Shown here: in pieces, positions 1 to 13,199 of the stretch
Layout: each line of letters begins with the position of its first letter
Numbering within the stretch: the first letter of the stretch is position 1
Assembly (NCBI GenBank): GCA_002007465.1
Contig: LNAC01000003.1
Span: 13,165,821-13,229,820, forward strand
DNA: 64,000 nt
Direction: 5' to 3'
Source of the DNA: Ailurus styani
Lineage: Eukaryota; Chordata; Mammalia; Carnivora; Ailuridae
The notes under the pieces: model-generated
The model's input: only the letters and a program-made list of their open reading frames with translations
Database searches by the model: none
Told to the model about the DNA's origin: nothing
Program-made: the position numbers and the translations under genes

Positions 1-399
1 AATGTAAACTAGTGAAGACTAATTTTTTTTAGTTTATGTAACTGTAGTCTAATACATAAGCACTAATTTCCAAAAATATATTGGAATTTAGAACAGAGAA
101 ACCAGCAACAACATAATTATTTGAGTAAATGTGTGAGTAAACAGTCCTCATTTGAATATAAAAAATAATAAATGGGAGAGAATAAATTCTAAAGAAAATA
201 CTTTCATAAATTAGACAACCATTAGTGTTCCAGAAGCAAGGTTATCCAATATATACTGACATCAAAATGGCATTAATACAATAAGGACATAAGTCTCAAG
301 AAATGTAAATTATTAACGGGCCAGATGACTACTTTTACTGGACACTCCAATTCCATTACTAGATATTATATAAAACACTTTTGTTGGCTTCATTTACCC
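1..399. other. AT-rich non-coding sequence
   Basis: No gene, recognisable repeat or regulatory signal was seen. Short open frames are scattered and interrupted. Confidence 0.5.
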
Positions 400-1330
400 A
401 CACGAGTAAGAGAAATATCTCATGAGGCAGGGAGATCAAAGGAAAAAGTCAAGACCAGAAACTGGAGCCACTGTTGAAAACACACGCAAAGGAGCTGAGA
501 GTAAGAAGAACATCTGGGAAAGGCATCGATAGACATATTGCAAAAAGATACACATTTGTGAAAAATAAAAGTGCAATTTTAGAAATAAAGAAATAGGAGG
601 TTTAAATACCAATTTAGAGCTGAAATGAGAGCTTATGAACCAAAGACAGGGCTGAAAAAATTACAGAATAACAGAGGAGCCGGAGAAGAAAGATGGTAAA
701 GGGAAAGGAACATAGATGTTAGCTTGAGGAAACCTTAGCAAAGACCTAGTAGGAAGCCCAGAGACATGGTGGCTTAGAAATTTCCAAAACTGATACAAAG
801 CATGAATCCACAAGTACACTATTAGTCATGATAAAAAGAAATCCATACTTATACGTCTCATAGTGAAATTGCAGAGCATACATACACACCATCTTAGAGC
901 AGAAATTAAGGATACCTCACATACAAGTGTCAACCATCGACTCAACAGCTAAATGAAAGCCTAACAAAATCTCCAACCTGTATTTCTAGCAAAACTATCA
1001 TTCATGGATGAAGTCAAAATAAAGATCATTGCAGATAAACAAAATGCGAAAGCATCACCCACCCCAAAACAACCTATAGGAACCTCTAAAAATATTGTTT
1101 GAAATGGAGAATATGACCGTGAAGAAAGATTTTGGATCAAACAATAATGTGCAAGAGAATCAGTTAACATGTAAATAAAACTAAAGAAATACAGTCTGCA
1201 TAAAATACTTATCATAATGATACCTAATGGTTGAGTGTTCAAAGACCACAGAATTAAAAACTACATAACATTAGCATATATATAATTTGGGATGGAGTGT
1301 TCTAAAATGTATAGTAGAGAGTAGAGATTT
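400..1330 (+). repeat. Ancient L1/HAL1-like LINE fragment
   Basis: Several phrases resemble ancient L1M or HAL1 consensus sequence as I remember it: a 'CATGAATCCACAAGTACA' stretch near 800, 'AAAGAAATCCATAC' near 835, and 'AGCAAAACTATCATTCA' near 990 followed by an AATAAAGA segment. They occur in the order expected for the region around the end of ORF1. The copy is heavily decayed with no usable reading frame. The family name is uncertain and the ends are approximate. Confidence 0.5.
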
Positions 1331-1714
1331 GCTGTAGAAGCAAATGGACCTACTCCTCTGTGTTTAAATAATTTTTTTGAGTGGATCTTCTGAACTTAGT
1401 ACAAATATCACCTCTACAATAAATCAGCTTTTCCTTTTCTGGACTCTGAATTTCGTGTAGGCAGACCAGGCATAAAGGAGATCTTTGAATCATTAACGCT
1501 GAGGTTAGTACCTGGTAAGGGGTTGTAAACAAGATTCACTGAATTAATGAGTGAATAAAATGAATGAATAGTGAGCCATTTCTGTACAATCACACAATTT
1601 GGTAATTTGTTTATAAAAACCGTAAGGAATAAGACTGTTTCATTTCCTTTATATAAAGAGTAGAGAATGTTTGTAATTTGCTTGTGCATAGTAAATTGGC
1701 ATAGTGAACCTTGC
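1331..1714. other. Non-coding sequence, nothing recognised
   Basis: AT-rich sequence. Short open frames on the minus strand have no recognisable domain and look like chance. Confidence 0.5.
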
Positions 1715-1850
1715 ACTCAGCTGGGCCTCTGTTGATCTGGGTTCATTTATAGTTCTGCTCTGGAAGTCATTTCACATCTCTGTGGTTCAGTTTCCTCAGG
1801 TATAATACAAGGTAAGAGTTGACCTATACTATTCATAGAGCTGTAGTTGT
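1715..1850 (+). repeat. MIR SINE fragment
   Basis: Contains a decayed MIR core in sense orientation: a 'CTGGGTTCA'-like box, then 'GTTCAGTTTCCTCAGGTATAA' resembling the conserved MIR 'CTCAGTTTCCTCATCTGTAA' motif, followed by an AT-rich 3' part. The match is by eye. Confidence 0.6.
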
Positions 1851-2099
1851 GAAAAAACAAAAAGGATTTGAAAAAGTTCACGAAGTTATAAAAATACTAA
1901 AGATATTTAGTAAAGCATTATTATTATACACAGAGATTATGTGTAAGAATACTTTTATCTGAGAAATCATTTTATTTTAATCATATTTAAATATCTTTTG
2001 TTTGTAGTTTGATGAGAAAAATTACAGAAGAAAAAATTTAAACAAGTATAAAAATGGGAAATTTAAAATTCATCTGACATCCAAATATACACTGATAAG

Positions 2100-2192
2100 T
2101 AATACTGATTATATTACATTATATTATATTAGTATACTGATAGTATACTATACTATATTATATTATATTATATTAGTAATACTGATAATATT
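2100..2192. repeat. AT-rich ATATT-type low-complexity repeat
   Basis: Runs of TATTA and ATATT units mixed with 'ACTGATA' and 'TAGTATAC' motifs, so it is an imperfect pentanucleotide-like repeat. No coding potential. Confidence 0.75.
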
Positions 2193-4241
2193 ATGGTCGA
2201 CTTATTTCCTTGTATGGGTACTACTGCTACTACCCACATGCAACACTCACTTTTATACATAGTGTTGGAATTTATTATAATTACATACTTTATGCTATGT
2301 ATAACATATTCATCCTTTCTTTTTTACTTATCATTCTATTATGAGAGATACATCAAAATCTTAAATTTTCTTGGCTTACATTCTTTTTTAGATGGCTAGA
2401 TAATAGCATTAAAATAGAAGAGCCATAATGTATTTAACTGTTCTTCTACTGGTTATAGGTATTTTTCCAATTTCTCCTAATAAAGTTAACACAAAAATAA
2501 ATATTTATAGAATCTTTGTGTGCGTCCATTATTTTCTTTGAAGTAAAGTAGAATCAATCTATTTATTTTCTCAAAAGTATAAATAGAACCTCAAGGGGTG
2601 TTGAGTAAATTTCCTTCCAGAAAAAATTACCAAGGTAGCAGGCTATCAACAGTGTATAGAAGTGTGAATATAAATGATTTCCTTAAATGGCCAACTTTCA
2701 GCCTCTTGAAACTTTAATCATGATTAGATCATTATACAATTGGTTATTAGTACTAAGATACATATGGCATTACTGTATTATACTACATTATAAGAAATAA
2801 ACATACAGACCTATTAATTTAACAGAGGTACCCACATTGTATGTACAGGACCCAAACAGCTTAAATATATGAATGAAAGATGCATTACAGAATATTATGC
2901 AATATATCCAGGAATAATGTGGGCATGTGATAAGGATGTGATGAACAATGAATTCTACAACTCTCAAATAGATTTTGGACTTCCATCTCATTACAGTAAA
3001 GCATTAGTATGTCATATTGTCATTTTTATCACAGGAGTTTTGCAACTAAATAAATATATTTTCCATTAGTTTGTTGTATAAACAAACAAAAGCAGACTCT
3101 TCCAAACTTCCTGACCATAACTGAAGCCAGTTTTGGATAATGTTTTCAATGTGGCATAGAAAATTAGGAAGAGTCAATCTGTTAATGGCAAACATGAAGA
3201 TGTAGCAATATGAATTCAGTTGACCTGGTTCTCAGCCAATAACACCAGCTGCACAAGAACTGAAAAACAGCAGGTGAAACTGATAAACCACAAATAATTT
3301 AATAACACAGCATGCCAATATAAGGGTATTCGGGTCTAAAATTGACTAGTTATTAAGAGATGTCTGAAGTCTTGTGGAAATGTAAAGAAGACCTAACAGT
3401 ATTTTGAGGATGGAAGAAGAATGAAGTGGGACAAAAATTCTAATTGCAAGTAATAAAAAAGTGTAAATACTATCAGTAAAAAAACCATACAGGTTAGAAT
3501 TAAGGACAAAGAAGAGTATGGATATGTCATTATAGCAATTTTGAGTTGGATTCAGTTTACAACTAATCAATTCATCATGCAGAGAACCATTTATGAAAAG
3601 GGTGACAGCTAATATCAATCAAGAAGCCTGAGGAAACTAAGCTATAAATTTTGATTTCTTATCTTCAAAATAATCACATTAGAGTTCTCCCAAGTATTTT
3701 CCTCTAGAGAGCATACATTGTTTCTATTTTAAATGTTAGCTATTTTATTGGAAACCTTCTGAACAAAACTTTAAACTGCAGGATTTTAGAGGTAAGGGTA
3801 GTTGATATAATTTACCTGTTTTACTTTTACTTTCTCCTAAGAGCACACAATTTTATAGACAGCATCTCAATATACTTATGTTGGTATTCCACATCTTCTA
3901 AAAGACACTGAGAAAATGCACAATCTGTTCCTGCTAAAATGATTAAATGTCAGACAAATGCATTTTGAATTGAAAATCTTTAAAACTGTAGAATTTGAAC
4001 AATCTTGATGAGCTAGGAACACATACTGAAAAAAAAAATACATTAACCAGGCATGCCTGTTTAACTATGACCCTTCCAAACTCTCATTGCTCGAAATGAA
4101 AATGTGTATATTTGAAAAAATAAGTATAAAATAATTTAAGAAAACATTTCTTTCCTAAATGCTTTCTACAACTCTGTATACTCAAATCAGTGGTTGCATC
4201 TGTGGCAAAGTTATAATCTGTACTACAAAATTTCCTGTCAA
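2193..4241. other. AT-rich non-coding stretch
   Basis: No exon, RNA gene or clearly recognised repeat was seen. Open frames here are under 95 codons, overlap on both strands and have no domain signature. Confidence 0.5.
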
Positions 4242-4258
4242 CTGCTATTGTGTGCTTA

Positions 4259-4386
4259 CCTATTTATTTATGTATTTATTTAGTAGGCTGCATACCCAGC
4301 AGGGCTTGATCTCACAACCCTGAGATCCAGACGTGAGCTGAGATCAAGAGTCATACGCTTAATAGACCAAGCCACCCTGGCACCCC
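4259..4386 (-). mobile_element. CAN-SINE, short minus-strand copy
   Basis: Reads on the minus strand as a tRNA-Lys-derived carnivore SINE: the head lies at the right end ('GAGATCAAGAGTCATACGC' and 'AAGCCACCCTGGCACCCC') and the tail at the left end (TATTTATTTATG repeats). Most of the CT-rich body is missing, so the copy is short. It is flanked by imperfect copies of 'TGCTATTGTGTGCTTA' (4243 and 4390), taken as decayed target-site duplications. Confidence 0.85.
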
Positions 4387-4648
4387 TATTGCTATTATGT
4401 ACTTATTTGATGCACAGATGTTAGGGATGTGTGTTCAATTTTTTCTTACCTTATAGCCATACTCTACTGCAAGTTTGATAGGATTAGAGTTACAAATAAT
4501 CATACTAGATCATGTGTTTTGTGTGCATGCATTCATGTCTCTTTGTGTGTTTCACTATGTCTGTCTTACAGGTTAAATGGGAGGGAAATAAAAGGAGAAT
4601 GGAATCAAAGTCACTGCCTTTTGACTTTTGGGCACTTCCATCAGTTTT

Positions 4649-4848
4649 CTTTTTTTTTTTAAGATTTTATTTATTTATTTGACAGAAAGAGATGCAGAGA
4701 GAGAACACAGGTGGTGGGGGGAGAGGGAGAAGCAGAAGCATGTTTCCCACAGAGCAGGGAGCCCGATGTGGGGCTCGATCCCAGGACCCTGGGATCATGA
4801 CCCGAGCCAAAGGCAGACGTCTAACCGACTGAGCCACCCAGGTGCCCC
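4649..4848 (-). mobile_element. CAN-SINE, minus strand
   Basis: Full-length minus-strand copy: oligo-T and 'AAGATTTTATTTATTTATTT' at the left, GA-rich body, then the B-box region 'CTCGATCCCAGGACCCTGG' and the head 'GAGCCACCCAGGTGCCCC' at the right. Imperfect flanking repeats 'CACTTCCATCAGT' and 'CACTTCCACCAAT' mark the insertion. Read through in the + frame it gives a spurious 84-codon open frame. Confidence 0.93.
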
Positions 4849-5103
4849 ACTTCCACCAATTCTTAAAGGAGCTACAGGATAAAGCGAAACATCAAAAAGA
4901 GAGAAAACAAAGAAAAGAATAAATTGGAAGTGGAAGTGGAGAGGCCAAGGAGGACCAGGAAATGGGAGGAAGGCAGAAAGAAGGGAGAGGGAGAACGCCA
5001 ACAAATTTGAACTGCTTACAAAAGTCTGCTGATAACATCATTTTATTACTGATTTCAATATATTGTATAAAAGGAAATTCAGATATTCAAAAAGCTGCCT
5101 TCA

Positions 5104-5288
5104 GGTTGCCCGTGTGGCTCAGTTGGTTGAGCACCGTACCCTTGATCTCTTGATTTTGGCTCAGGTCATGACCTCGCGGTCATGGGACTGAGCCCCCCAT
5201 CCTTTGTGCTCCGTGCTCAGCAGGAGTCTGTCTCCCTCTCTCTCCCCCTGCCTCTCCCCCCCAAAATAAATAAATCTTTAAAAAAAAC
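5104..5288 (+). mobile_element. CAN-SINE, plus strand
   Basis: Head 'CCGTGTGGCTCAGTTGGTTG', internal 'GGCTCAGGTCATGACC', CT-rich body and AAATAAATAAATCTTTAAAA tail. A 9-bp target-site duplication CTGCCTTCA sits at 5095-5103 and 5289-5297. Confidence 0.92.
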
Positions 5289-5297
5289 CTGCCTTCA

Positions 5298-6578
5298 TTT
5301 TACATACATTAAATTTTCATTACCCATGATGACTAGAACCTATTTCAAGGAAATAAATACTGTAATTACTATTAAGTACAGCTATCTTCCAAATTTCTGT
5401 CAACTATTAAACAATTTAAGCATTGAAATACAATATTTTCCAACAGTGTATGCCCCTTCTAAAAGGTATCCAGCTCTAGGACATTTTAAACTCTGCTAAA
5501 TGAGAGAATTGCCAGAGAAACCATGGAATTTTTCTTTCTCTCTGTGACTGGAGATAAACTAAATCTATCAGCAGAAAATTTTTTAACAAAAGCATGAAAA
5601 ATAATTTCCTGCACTTAGTGACATGAGGGGTATTAAATTGTGCCAGGGAATAAATAACCATAAAATGTGCAAGAAAGAATCTTCTAACAAGCTATAATAG
5701 GGTGTGTTCCCAGGCTTTGATTTTTCTTTCCATTAATTATACTACTGCGGTGCTATAAACATCCATCGGTCACAGTGATAAACCATGGTGTGATTATCTT
5801 TCTCCACACTGTGTCTAAAGAATAAAAGAAATAAATAAATTGTACATGTTAAAGATGCTCAATAATCTGAAGCTACCAATATAAGGTAGGCATGTCAATA
5901 GAAAATGTATTTATTGAAAAAGCTGAAAAGTAAAATTTAGAGATATTCTTATTAAACAGTACAAGGAACATAATGGCATTTCTCTTAAATAAAAAATAAT
6001 GTTGCATTTCAGGGAAGAGTTAATGAAATTTTATATTTATGGCTAAAACTCCAAGCTGCCGTTAACATTTCTGTAAAATTAATTTCAGCTAAAAGATCCT
6101 GTAAGCTGGATATCCATTAATTTTGTGTTGGTCACTTGTTGAACTAAAGGAAATGCTGAAGCAGAAGGTATCTGCCCAAAGAAGAATATTGATAGCTACC
6201 GCAGCGAGCATAAATAAGAGTGTCTTGCTGAATGTGTGTAGAAAATAAAGACATTATTTATACTCAATGGCAGGTCCGGAATGGTTTTTGGCAGGAAAAG
6301 TCAAAAAGAGATGATTTACGGGCTTCTTTAAGAATTTAAGTAGAGTTCTGAGGAACTAGTGTAAAATGAATTAGCTGGGGCAACATGATAAAACATAGGA
6401 TGAAAAATTCTACTTCCTTTTCATGAGAATGTCTGCACATGCGTGGTGATGCCTAAGCATTAGGCTACTATCTCGATGACATCAATTTAGGACCTCTTTA
6501 CTAAATGTTTATTTTCCATGAAAACTATTTTGGGAAAAGTTAAATTGTGTCCCACTGATACACTAGACTACAGTGATG
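5298..6578. other. Non-coding stretch
   Basis: No gene or recognised element was seen. Composition is AT-rich throughout. Confidence 0.5.
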
Positions 6579-6591
6579 AAATCTCCCTGAA

Positions 6592-6713
6592 CTGGGGAGG
6601 GTTTGTGCTATGGTGAATGCTGTGAAAGGTATAAGCCTGATGATTCACAGACCTGTACCCCTGGGGCAAATAATAATAATAATTAATAATAATAAATTTA
6701 TAAATAAAGAAAT
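6592..6713 (+). mobile_element. 5'-truncated carnivore L1 3' end
   Basis: About 122 bp matching the end of the carnivore L1 3' UTR: 'GTGCTATGGTGAATGCTGTG', 'GATTCACAGACCTGTACCCC' and 'TGGGGCAAATAATAATAA', then an A/T-rich tail. It is bounded by a perfect 13-bp direct repeat AAATCTCCCTGAA at 6579-6591 and 6714-6726, the signature of target-primed reverse transcription. No ORF2 sequence remains. Confidence 0.9.
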
Positions 6714-6726
6714 AAATCTCCCTGAA

Positions 6727-7431
6727 TCAGATAAAAGTTTTCTGAAATATTTAGGTCATTAAATAAATGTCAAAAGGCAGTCTATTTTATTAATGCAACC
6801 CTTTGAAGGAATAAGCATTCTATAAAATATGTAAATACGATTGTCTCCATATAATGCTAAAGCAGAAGCATTATCCAATGTAAATGGGGAAATGGTACTG
6901 CCGTCGACCATAACATATAGTTCTAACCTTTCTGGCAGCCAAACTAATAAAAGGAATAGGAAGTTTTGAGGTTATGTAGCTTTCATATCAATTACAAAAA
7001 AAACACATGAAATCATGTGGAGAGACAAAAAAAATGTATTAGCTCTAATGCTAAGAACTTATTGTACAGTTCTTTCAAAAGGGAAAACAATATAGCATAA
7101 TAATTAACATTTGCCAAATGCCTTATACAAATCATGTTCTCCATAAGTTTATAGAGCAAAATAGGTACATTTGTGGTTTATTAAAATTACTGAAATTATT
7201 TTGATATGACCTTTTCTAATGTGTATCTCAGGGAAAAAAATTCAAATTGTGCTATTAAAACATACTTCTGTTAAACCAGAGCTTCTTATTAATATTTGGG
7301 GGAGAGGACAGATTCCTTTAGTAATTGGGTCGAATAAAGCTTATAAATGTGTAATCTTCAGAAATAACATTGCGAAGAAAACTAGATCAAAGTACAGTTT
7401 TCCAAGTATTTTTTAAAATTGTGCTATACTA
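6727..7431. other. Non-coding stretch
   Basis: AT-rich sequence with nothing recognised. The open frames present are short and unsupported. Confidence 0.5.
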
Positions 7432-7628
7432 GGGGAGCTGAGTGGCTCAGTCAGTTGGGCGTCTGACTCTTGGTTTCAGCTCAGGTTGTGAACTCTGAGT
7501 CATGGGATCAAACCCCACAGTGGGCTCTGCACTCAGCAGGAAGCTGCTGCTTTCCCCCCACCTCCCTCTCTTTCTGTCCCTTCCCAACCCTTTCTCTCTC
7601 TCTCTAAAACAAATAAGTAAATCTTTGA
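7432..7628 (+). mobile_element. CAN-SINE, plus strand
   Basis: Diverged copy with head 'GGGAGCTGAGTGGCTCAGTC', internal 'TTTCAGCTCAGGTTGTGA', a CT-rich body and tail 'AAATAAGTAAATCTTTG'. The divergence from consensus suggests an older subfamily. No target-site duplication was identified. Confidence 0.88.
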
Positions 7629-7639
7629 AGTCTTCTGCC

Positions 7640-7958
7640 TTGGGTCTCATGAACCCTGGAACTTCTTGAACACTCCCTCTGAGAACTTATGACCACAGGG
7701 CAGAAAGAAACCATACATAGGCACACTGGTTCTTGGTCCCAGATGAGCTGCCTGCTGACATTGACTGTCAGTTCTGTCAGTGAGGCATCTTGAACAACCA
7801 GTCCATATGAGCCTTCAGGTAACTGTGGTCCCAGTTTACATCTGACTGGGACCTCATGAGATACCCCCAGAACAGCTCAGTTCAAAGAGACGTGCTAAAT
7901 GGTTTTAAGCTACTCGGTTCTTGGGTGATGTATTAGACAGCCATACATAACTGGAGAA
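7640..7958 (+). repeat. Ancient LTR-like (MaLR/MLT1-type) element
   Basis: The segment carries phrases typical of an old mammalian repeat: 'AGAACTTATGACCACAGGGC', 'GAGCCTTCAGGTAACTG', 'ACATCTGACTGGGACCTCAT', and the terminal 'TTTTAAGCTACTCGGTTCTT' followed by 'ACAGCCATACATAACTGGAG'. The ending matches the 'TTTTAAGCCACTAAGTTT...ATAACT' type end I associate with MaLR LTRs. The family is uncertain. Confidence 0.45.
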
Positions 7959-7959
7959 G

Positions 7960-10900
7960 TGTTTCTCTTAATGCATTAAGTAACAAGATCAAGCACTGTC
8001 TAATAACCGCAGTGATTTCCAATCAGTGGTGAGCATAGAGTATATTCCAATATTTGGTTACATCTCTAGCATTCTTTAGAAATATTGGGGATTTCCATTA
8101 AAACTAAAGTCACAAATACTACCAGGCAGTATTCTGGATTATTGTTCACATAATTAATTAAGGAAATGATCAATTTATTTAGAAATTTGTAGAAATAAAG
8201 ATGAAACTTTTTTTCCCTTATCCAAGTTCATGGACACTCTTGAATTCAAAGCATGATTGTGGACTATAAGTTAAGAATGCCTATGCTAAACCATTGTTTT
8301 GTGATGCCACAATTTGAAGAGCACTACTTTTTTAATAAGCATTGTTTTTTCAAATACGGAAACAATTGCAATAGGATAACTGATCCAAATTTGAAGAAAA
8401 CTAGGAGACTATCATTTATGACTTTAAAGACACCTAAAAACAATCTTTTATATAATGCATTTCCCTTCAAAAACTTAGGAATATTTAATTGAATCAGCAA
8501 TTCAAATATTAATTTTATAAACTGGCAAATATCAAAAGTTGATGATTGACATATTATTGTCACCAAACTTAATAACAAAATAACAAAAATTCATGTGGTT
8601 ACCACATATCTCTATGCTTTTTTCCAGGCCCACTTTAAAATTTTACTAAAATATATCCCTGAAAATATTAAATGGCACAGTATCTTCATCACTCTCCCTC
8701 ACAGGTTTAAACTTTTTTCCCCTACATAGCTGATATGCACAATGACAAAGATGGTTCATTTGGAATGCAGAATCTGATTAGTGGTACAAACCTGGAAACA
8801 TATGTTAAGGATCTGAAGACTAGATCAGGTTCCCAGGGAAAAATAACAAAATAAACCATCAATAATTTCCACGTGTATTGGAAGGGTGAGGGGGTGGAAC
8901 CTTTTGCAGAATTCCCATTGTTTAAAAATATGAAAATTAAAGCCATCCTGCCAAGAAAATGTATAAAGTAAAGCTAGCTTAAGATTGAATTTAAAACAGA
9001 CTGGCAGTAAACAACAGTGATTCTAATGTTCTTTCTATAACCTTTAATTAAACACTTACAAATTTATAATCTTTGCAAAAAAGAATATTTTTTCAAGATA
9101 AGATTAAATTAAGGGGCAAAAAAGGAAACCTATTTTTTCTATTGTTATTCATTAGGATGGTGGACTACAGGAAACTTTTTTTAAGTTTTTTAAAGTTTTT
9201 TTAAAGTAGTATTACAGAGCATTTCAAAGAACCTAGAGAATATGACATTTTTGGAAAACTAATTTAAAATGTTAAAAGCTACAGATGAAAGATTCAGCTC
9301 ATCTTTTCATATATATCAGAAGTTCAAGTATCTAAGGGAAAACTACAAAATAAATTGGCCTCCATGCCCTTTCCAAAATGTAATTTTGCTGTCAAAGAAT
9401 TCAAATAATTCTCTCCTATCTTCCCCCAATTTCCAAGTTTCTGAACTATCATTTTATTAAATGTTTCGTTTCCAATTGACCACAATGTACAGCTAAAAGC
9501 AATGATGCCTTTTGCACAAAATGAGTTCACTCAATAAATTTTGCTAGTGGTTTCCTCTTGATTTCCACAGGCGTTCATGGTTTAGTTGCCAACCATTGCT
9601 TTTAGCCAACATTTTGCTTCTCTGAGTGGCTGGTCATTCAAGTTCAGTATTATCACCTTCAGAAAAACTGCTGTATACCAAAATCCCTGACTTCTGCTTG
9701 GTCAGAAGATGATCTCCTATAGTTTTCAGAAGCAATATTAACAAACATATTGCAGTCATTTAATCAGCAGGTGACATTTTTTTATCATTAAGTTTGTGTG
9801 TTCTCCCTTTCTACCCATCATTTTATCTTTTCATTTCCACTCTTTGTCACACAGCATTTTGATGGCTTACATAGCCACTGCAGTGCTTGAAAACCAGCAT
9901 ATACACAAGTGAATAACAACATGCGGTATTCAATGATCTGGATTACCATGGATGAAATGTAAAGGTCACCTATGCCCTGAGTCTGGAGAGCAAGCGCCCA
10001 TAGCTCTGTTTATAATCACCATGGGTACTGCGTACAATACTGCAATTAACATGTAGTTCATTTATTTTTAAAAGATGGTGATACTTAATGGATAATGTTT
10101 AAGACTTTTAACCACCATCCATAGCCATTTGGGAGAATATAATTAGTATTACTATGCTTTCCCATTTGAAAGAAAGGCCACTCTACACCAATACCTGACC
10201 TCCCACCATTCTCCTGGCAATGATGAGGTGTACAGGGATTAAACGGATGGAATGTGTTATGAGATGCCCTTATTTATGACCTAAAGGCATCCTTCTTTCC
10301 CTTAAAGGCATCCTCCTTTCCCTTGGGATCAAAGGTGAAGTTATTTTCCATGCTAACTCTTTGTCCTGAGGCATAGTCTATGAACTCTGCCACATTTCTG
10401 CTGAATTATACAATGGTTTTGAAATGTGAGTTGATGATCCCTCGAGACTGTGCTTTAATCAAATTCATTTCAGTAAAAAAAAAGAATCCTGGAATAGCAA
10501 AACAAAATGATAATATTTTATAGGCAACAGAAGATCAAATGCATATGATAATACTTACTAGATCCTTAAGATAAATTTATGTCAATGTAATTAGTCCCCC
10601 TCTGCTAAAAATAGGTCTTTCCAACTTTCTAGAGAATTGGACCTACTGTCCAGTACACACGCTTTACTACCATATGGATTTCACATTTAGATAATATAGT
10701 AGTCATACTGAGCTTCATTGTTTTAGACATTTTGATATTTTGGCATCTATGTTAAGGCAAGAATATTCCATCAGAATCATATAAAGAACAATTATATTTT
10801 ACTCACACAGCAAAAAGCAAAAGAAAACGGTTCTTAGTAATATGAAATTTAATTAAAACTTGAAAAAAAGTAATTGAAAGCTTTTTTCTACAAGGTTTAT

Positions 10901-11465
10901 TTTTCATGATAAATATTTAAGTTTAACCTTTTGTAGTATAAACCATATTCAATTAGAAAACCAATTATTATATGATAAATATGATTTAAGATAATCCAAT
11001 AGTAACAGATACACAGAAGTAAAGCATTTAACTATCTTTTATAGATTAAAAATTAGTTTTTTTAATAAGATCTCTCTAGTAATGCCTCTGTTATTCTAAT
11101 GAATTGTACTAATAAAGGATCTTGTTTTAAAATGTTCTAGATCTATGGTCATCTCTTACAATTCTCCATTTCTCACTTGTTTGGTTTTTTTAATGCATGT
11201 CACTAACATTTGACACTATTTCTAAAGCTTAATTCCAGATCTCCATTCTTGTTATACCACTATTTAAAATTTCTTCTTTTAGTTCATCTCCTTGACTCTA
11301 GGTAGGCCAAAGAACCACCTTAGAACTATTAAAAATCCCTTTAAAGTTTTTATTTTATTTTCACAGCTAATAGACTAAATCAGAGGCAATCAAGAGACCC
11401 AAAACTCATTTTACCTGAAGTATATTTATTAGGTCTTTGTATTTTTGCACTTCTGAACTATTATG
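7960..11465. other. Long non-coding stretch with small low-complexity patches
   Basis: No exon or RNA gene seen in about 3.5 kb. It contains a T/A-rich patch at 9175-9210 and a 21-bp tandem duplication (AAAGGCATCC..CTTTCCCTT) at 10283-10303 and 10304-10324 with one mismatch. Open frames such as those near 8253-8492 and 8722-8946 have no domain signature. Confidence 0.5.
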
Positions 11466-11469
11466 TTTC

Positions 11470-11990
11470 TATCTACAGAAGGCAGTATCTGAAATGGCCC
11501 CCAATAATCACTGCCTCCTGGTGTTCATGGGCTTGTGCATTTCCTTCCCCTTGAGTAACTTGCTTCCAGTCAACAAAATATGGCAAGGTTGAGGTGAAGG
11601 CATGTCTGTGACTAGGTTACAAAAGATTGGGACTTATGTCTAGCCAGCAGATTCCTCTTATTGTCTTCTCGGTTTATATGCTTGGTGAGGCAATCAGCCA
11701 TGTTAGAGGGACCATATGTTAGGGCAGCCTCTAAACAATAGCCAACCATAAACTAAGGCCCTTAGTCCAACATACCTGGCAACAATTATGCAAGTTGGCT
11801 TAGAAATTGAGGTTTCAAATGATACCCTTGTCCCAGCAGACGCCTTGACTGCAGCCTCAAAGGAGACCAAGAAACAGAAGACCAGCTAAGTTATGCCTGA
11901 ATCCCTGACCCTCATAGACTGTGAGGCAAATAAGTGTGCTTTAAGCCACTAATTTTCAGGATGCATCAGTAGATAAAAAGTACGCTCCAC
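11470..11990 (+). repeat. Ancient LTR-like (MaLR/MLT1-type) element, nearly full length
   Basis: Begins with 'AAATGGCCCCCAATAATCAC' and 'CTCCTGGTGTTCATGGGCTT', passes through 'ATGTTAGAGGGACCATATG', 'GACTGCAGCCTCAAAGGAGA' and 'AATCCCTGACCCTCATAGA', and ends with 'TTTAAGCCACTAATTTTCAG'. The order matches one widespread mammalian repeat that I recall, which resembles the element at 7640-7958. No internal genes. The family label is tentative. Confidence 0.5.
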
Positions 11991-11994
11991 TAGA

Positions 11995-13195
11995 CTTTAT
12001 TTACCATCACATTTCCTGACACTTTCCAAAAATCTGGAGTCTACAATCCCACACTGAACTGATAGAACCCTTTCACTCTCAGTCTTTACCCTCCTTCCTA
12101 GCTAACCCAGATTCCGATTTTGCTCTGGTTATCATTACCTCATAAACTCTAGGAAGAGATTCCTTTTCTAGTACCCTGGGACTGAGTCACTATTAACCTG
12201 AAACAATCACTGTAGACCGTTTTTCCTTGCCAGTGACAAATCGTGGGTGCATGCCCCAATCCTTGCCAATGTAATCTGAGTGTAAGTCTACTAGAGAGTT
12301 TATAGGAATGGTTTGCCAATACAATGAAAAGATACATGGAAAGAAATACTTCTCTTCTTACTCATATCCACAGGTAACAGTGCTATCATTCAACCAGGAA
12401 GAGAGCTATTGCCATTTTAGGAGTGGTAGAAAAAAAGATCAATATCATACTTATGATGCGATGTTGTCATGTAACTATATTCATCATCCTAGAATTACCC
12501 TGCCTCCAGTCTTTTATTTTATGTGGCACAATTAAACTAATATTATATGGGTCTTCCGTAACCCACAGTTAAGATCACCCCTCCTGATACTTGCTAAAAT
12601 GTAGGACATTTCACTGATAGTAAATATATGTAGCTTTTGTTCATGTGTCAGGACAGACTAAGAGTCTTCTTTGCAACACTGATCACTCAATACAATCGAG
12701 CTTACATACAGACACCTGTTTTGGAAATTTTTTTCTAAAAAAAAAAAAAAAGAAAGAAAAAAAATCATACCTAGCACCATTTACAACTCTGGAACTTTGA
12801 GAGAATCTCATGCAACCAAATCAGGAATGGAAGGCTAAACGAAAACAAGAATCTGACAGCCTTTCTCAACTGGGCTCCTCGTCTGAATTTCAAAGTGCAA
12901 TATGTGATGTGAATAACTATTTTATCAATTCTGCAGATGGTACATAAGCATTGCACAATTGCCATTCTAGGAGAGAAATTAATTCATTATAGACAAGGGG
13001 TGCCTTCAGGCATTTGGTCTTAAATTTCTCCTGGGACACCAGTTGTGAAAGGATGTTCTGGTTGCTAATCCCATACTTCTTCAGCTACACTTGCTCCCCT
13101 CCTCCCCGACTCTCCCCATCGTCTATCTCTTTTTCTCCAACAAAACCCATAACACTGCAATATTCTTGATCCCTCTGTCCTCAGGATCAGACTTA
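11995..13195. other. Non-coding stretch with an A-rich run
   Basis: Nothing coding was recognised. An interrupted poly-A run lies at 12738-12764. Weak open frames on both strands overlap and look fortuitous. Confidence 0.5.
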
Positions 13196-13199
13196 AATA

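Noticed and set aside
4628..4882. 84-codon plus frame
   Set aside because: It is read-through of a minus-strand SINE.
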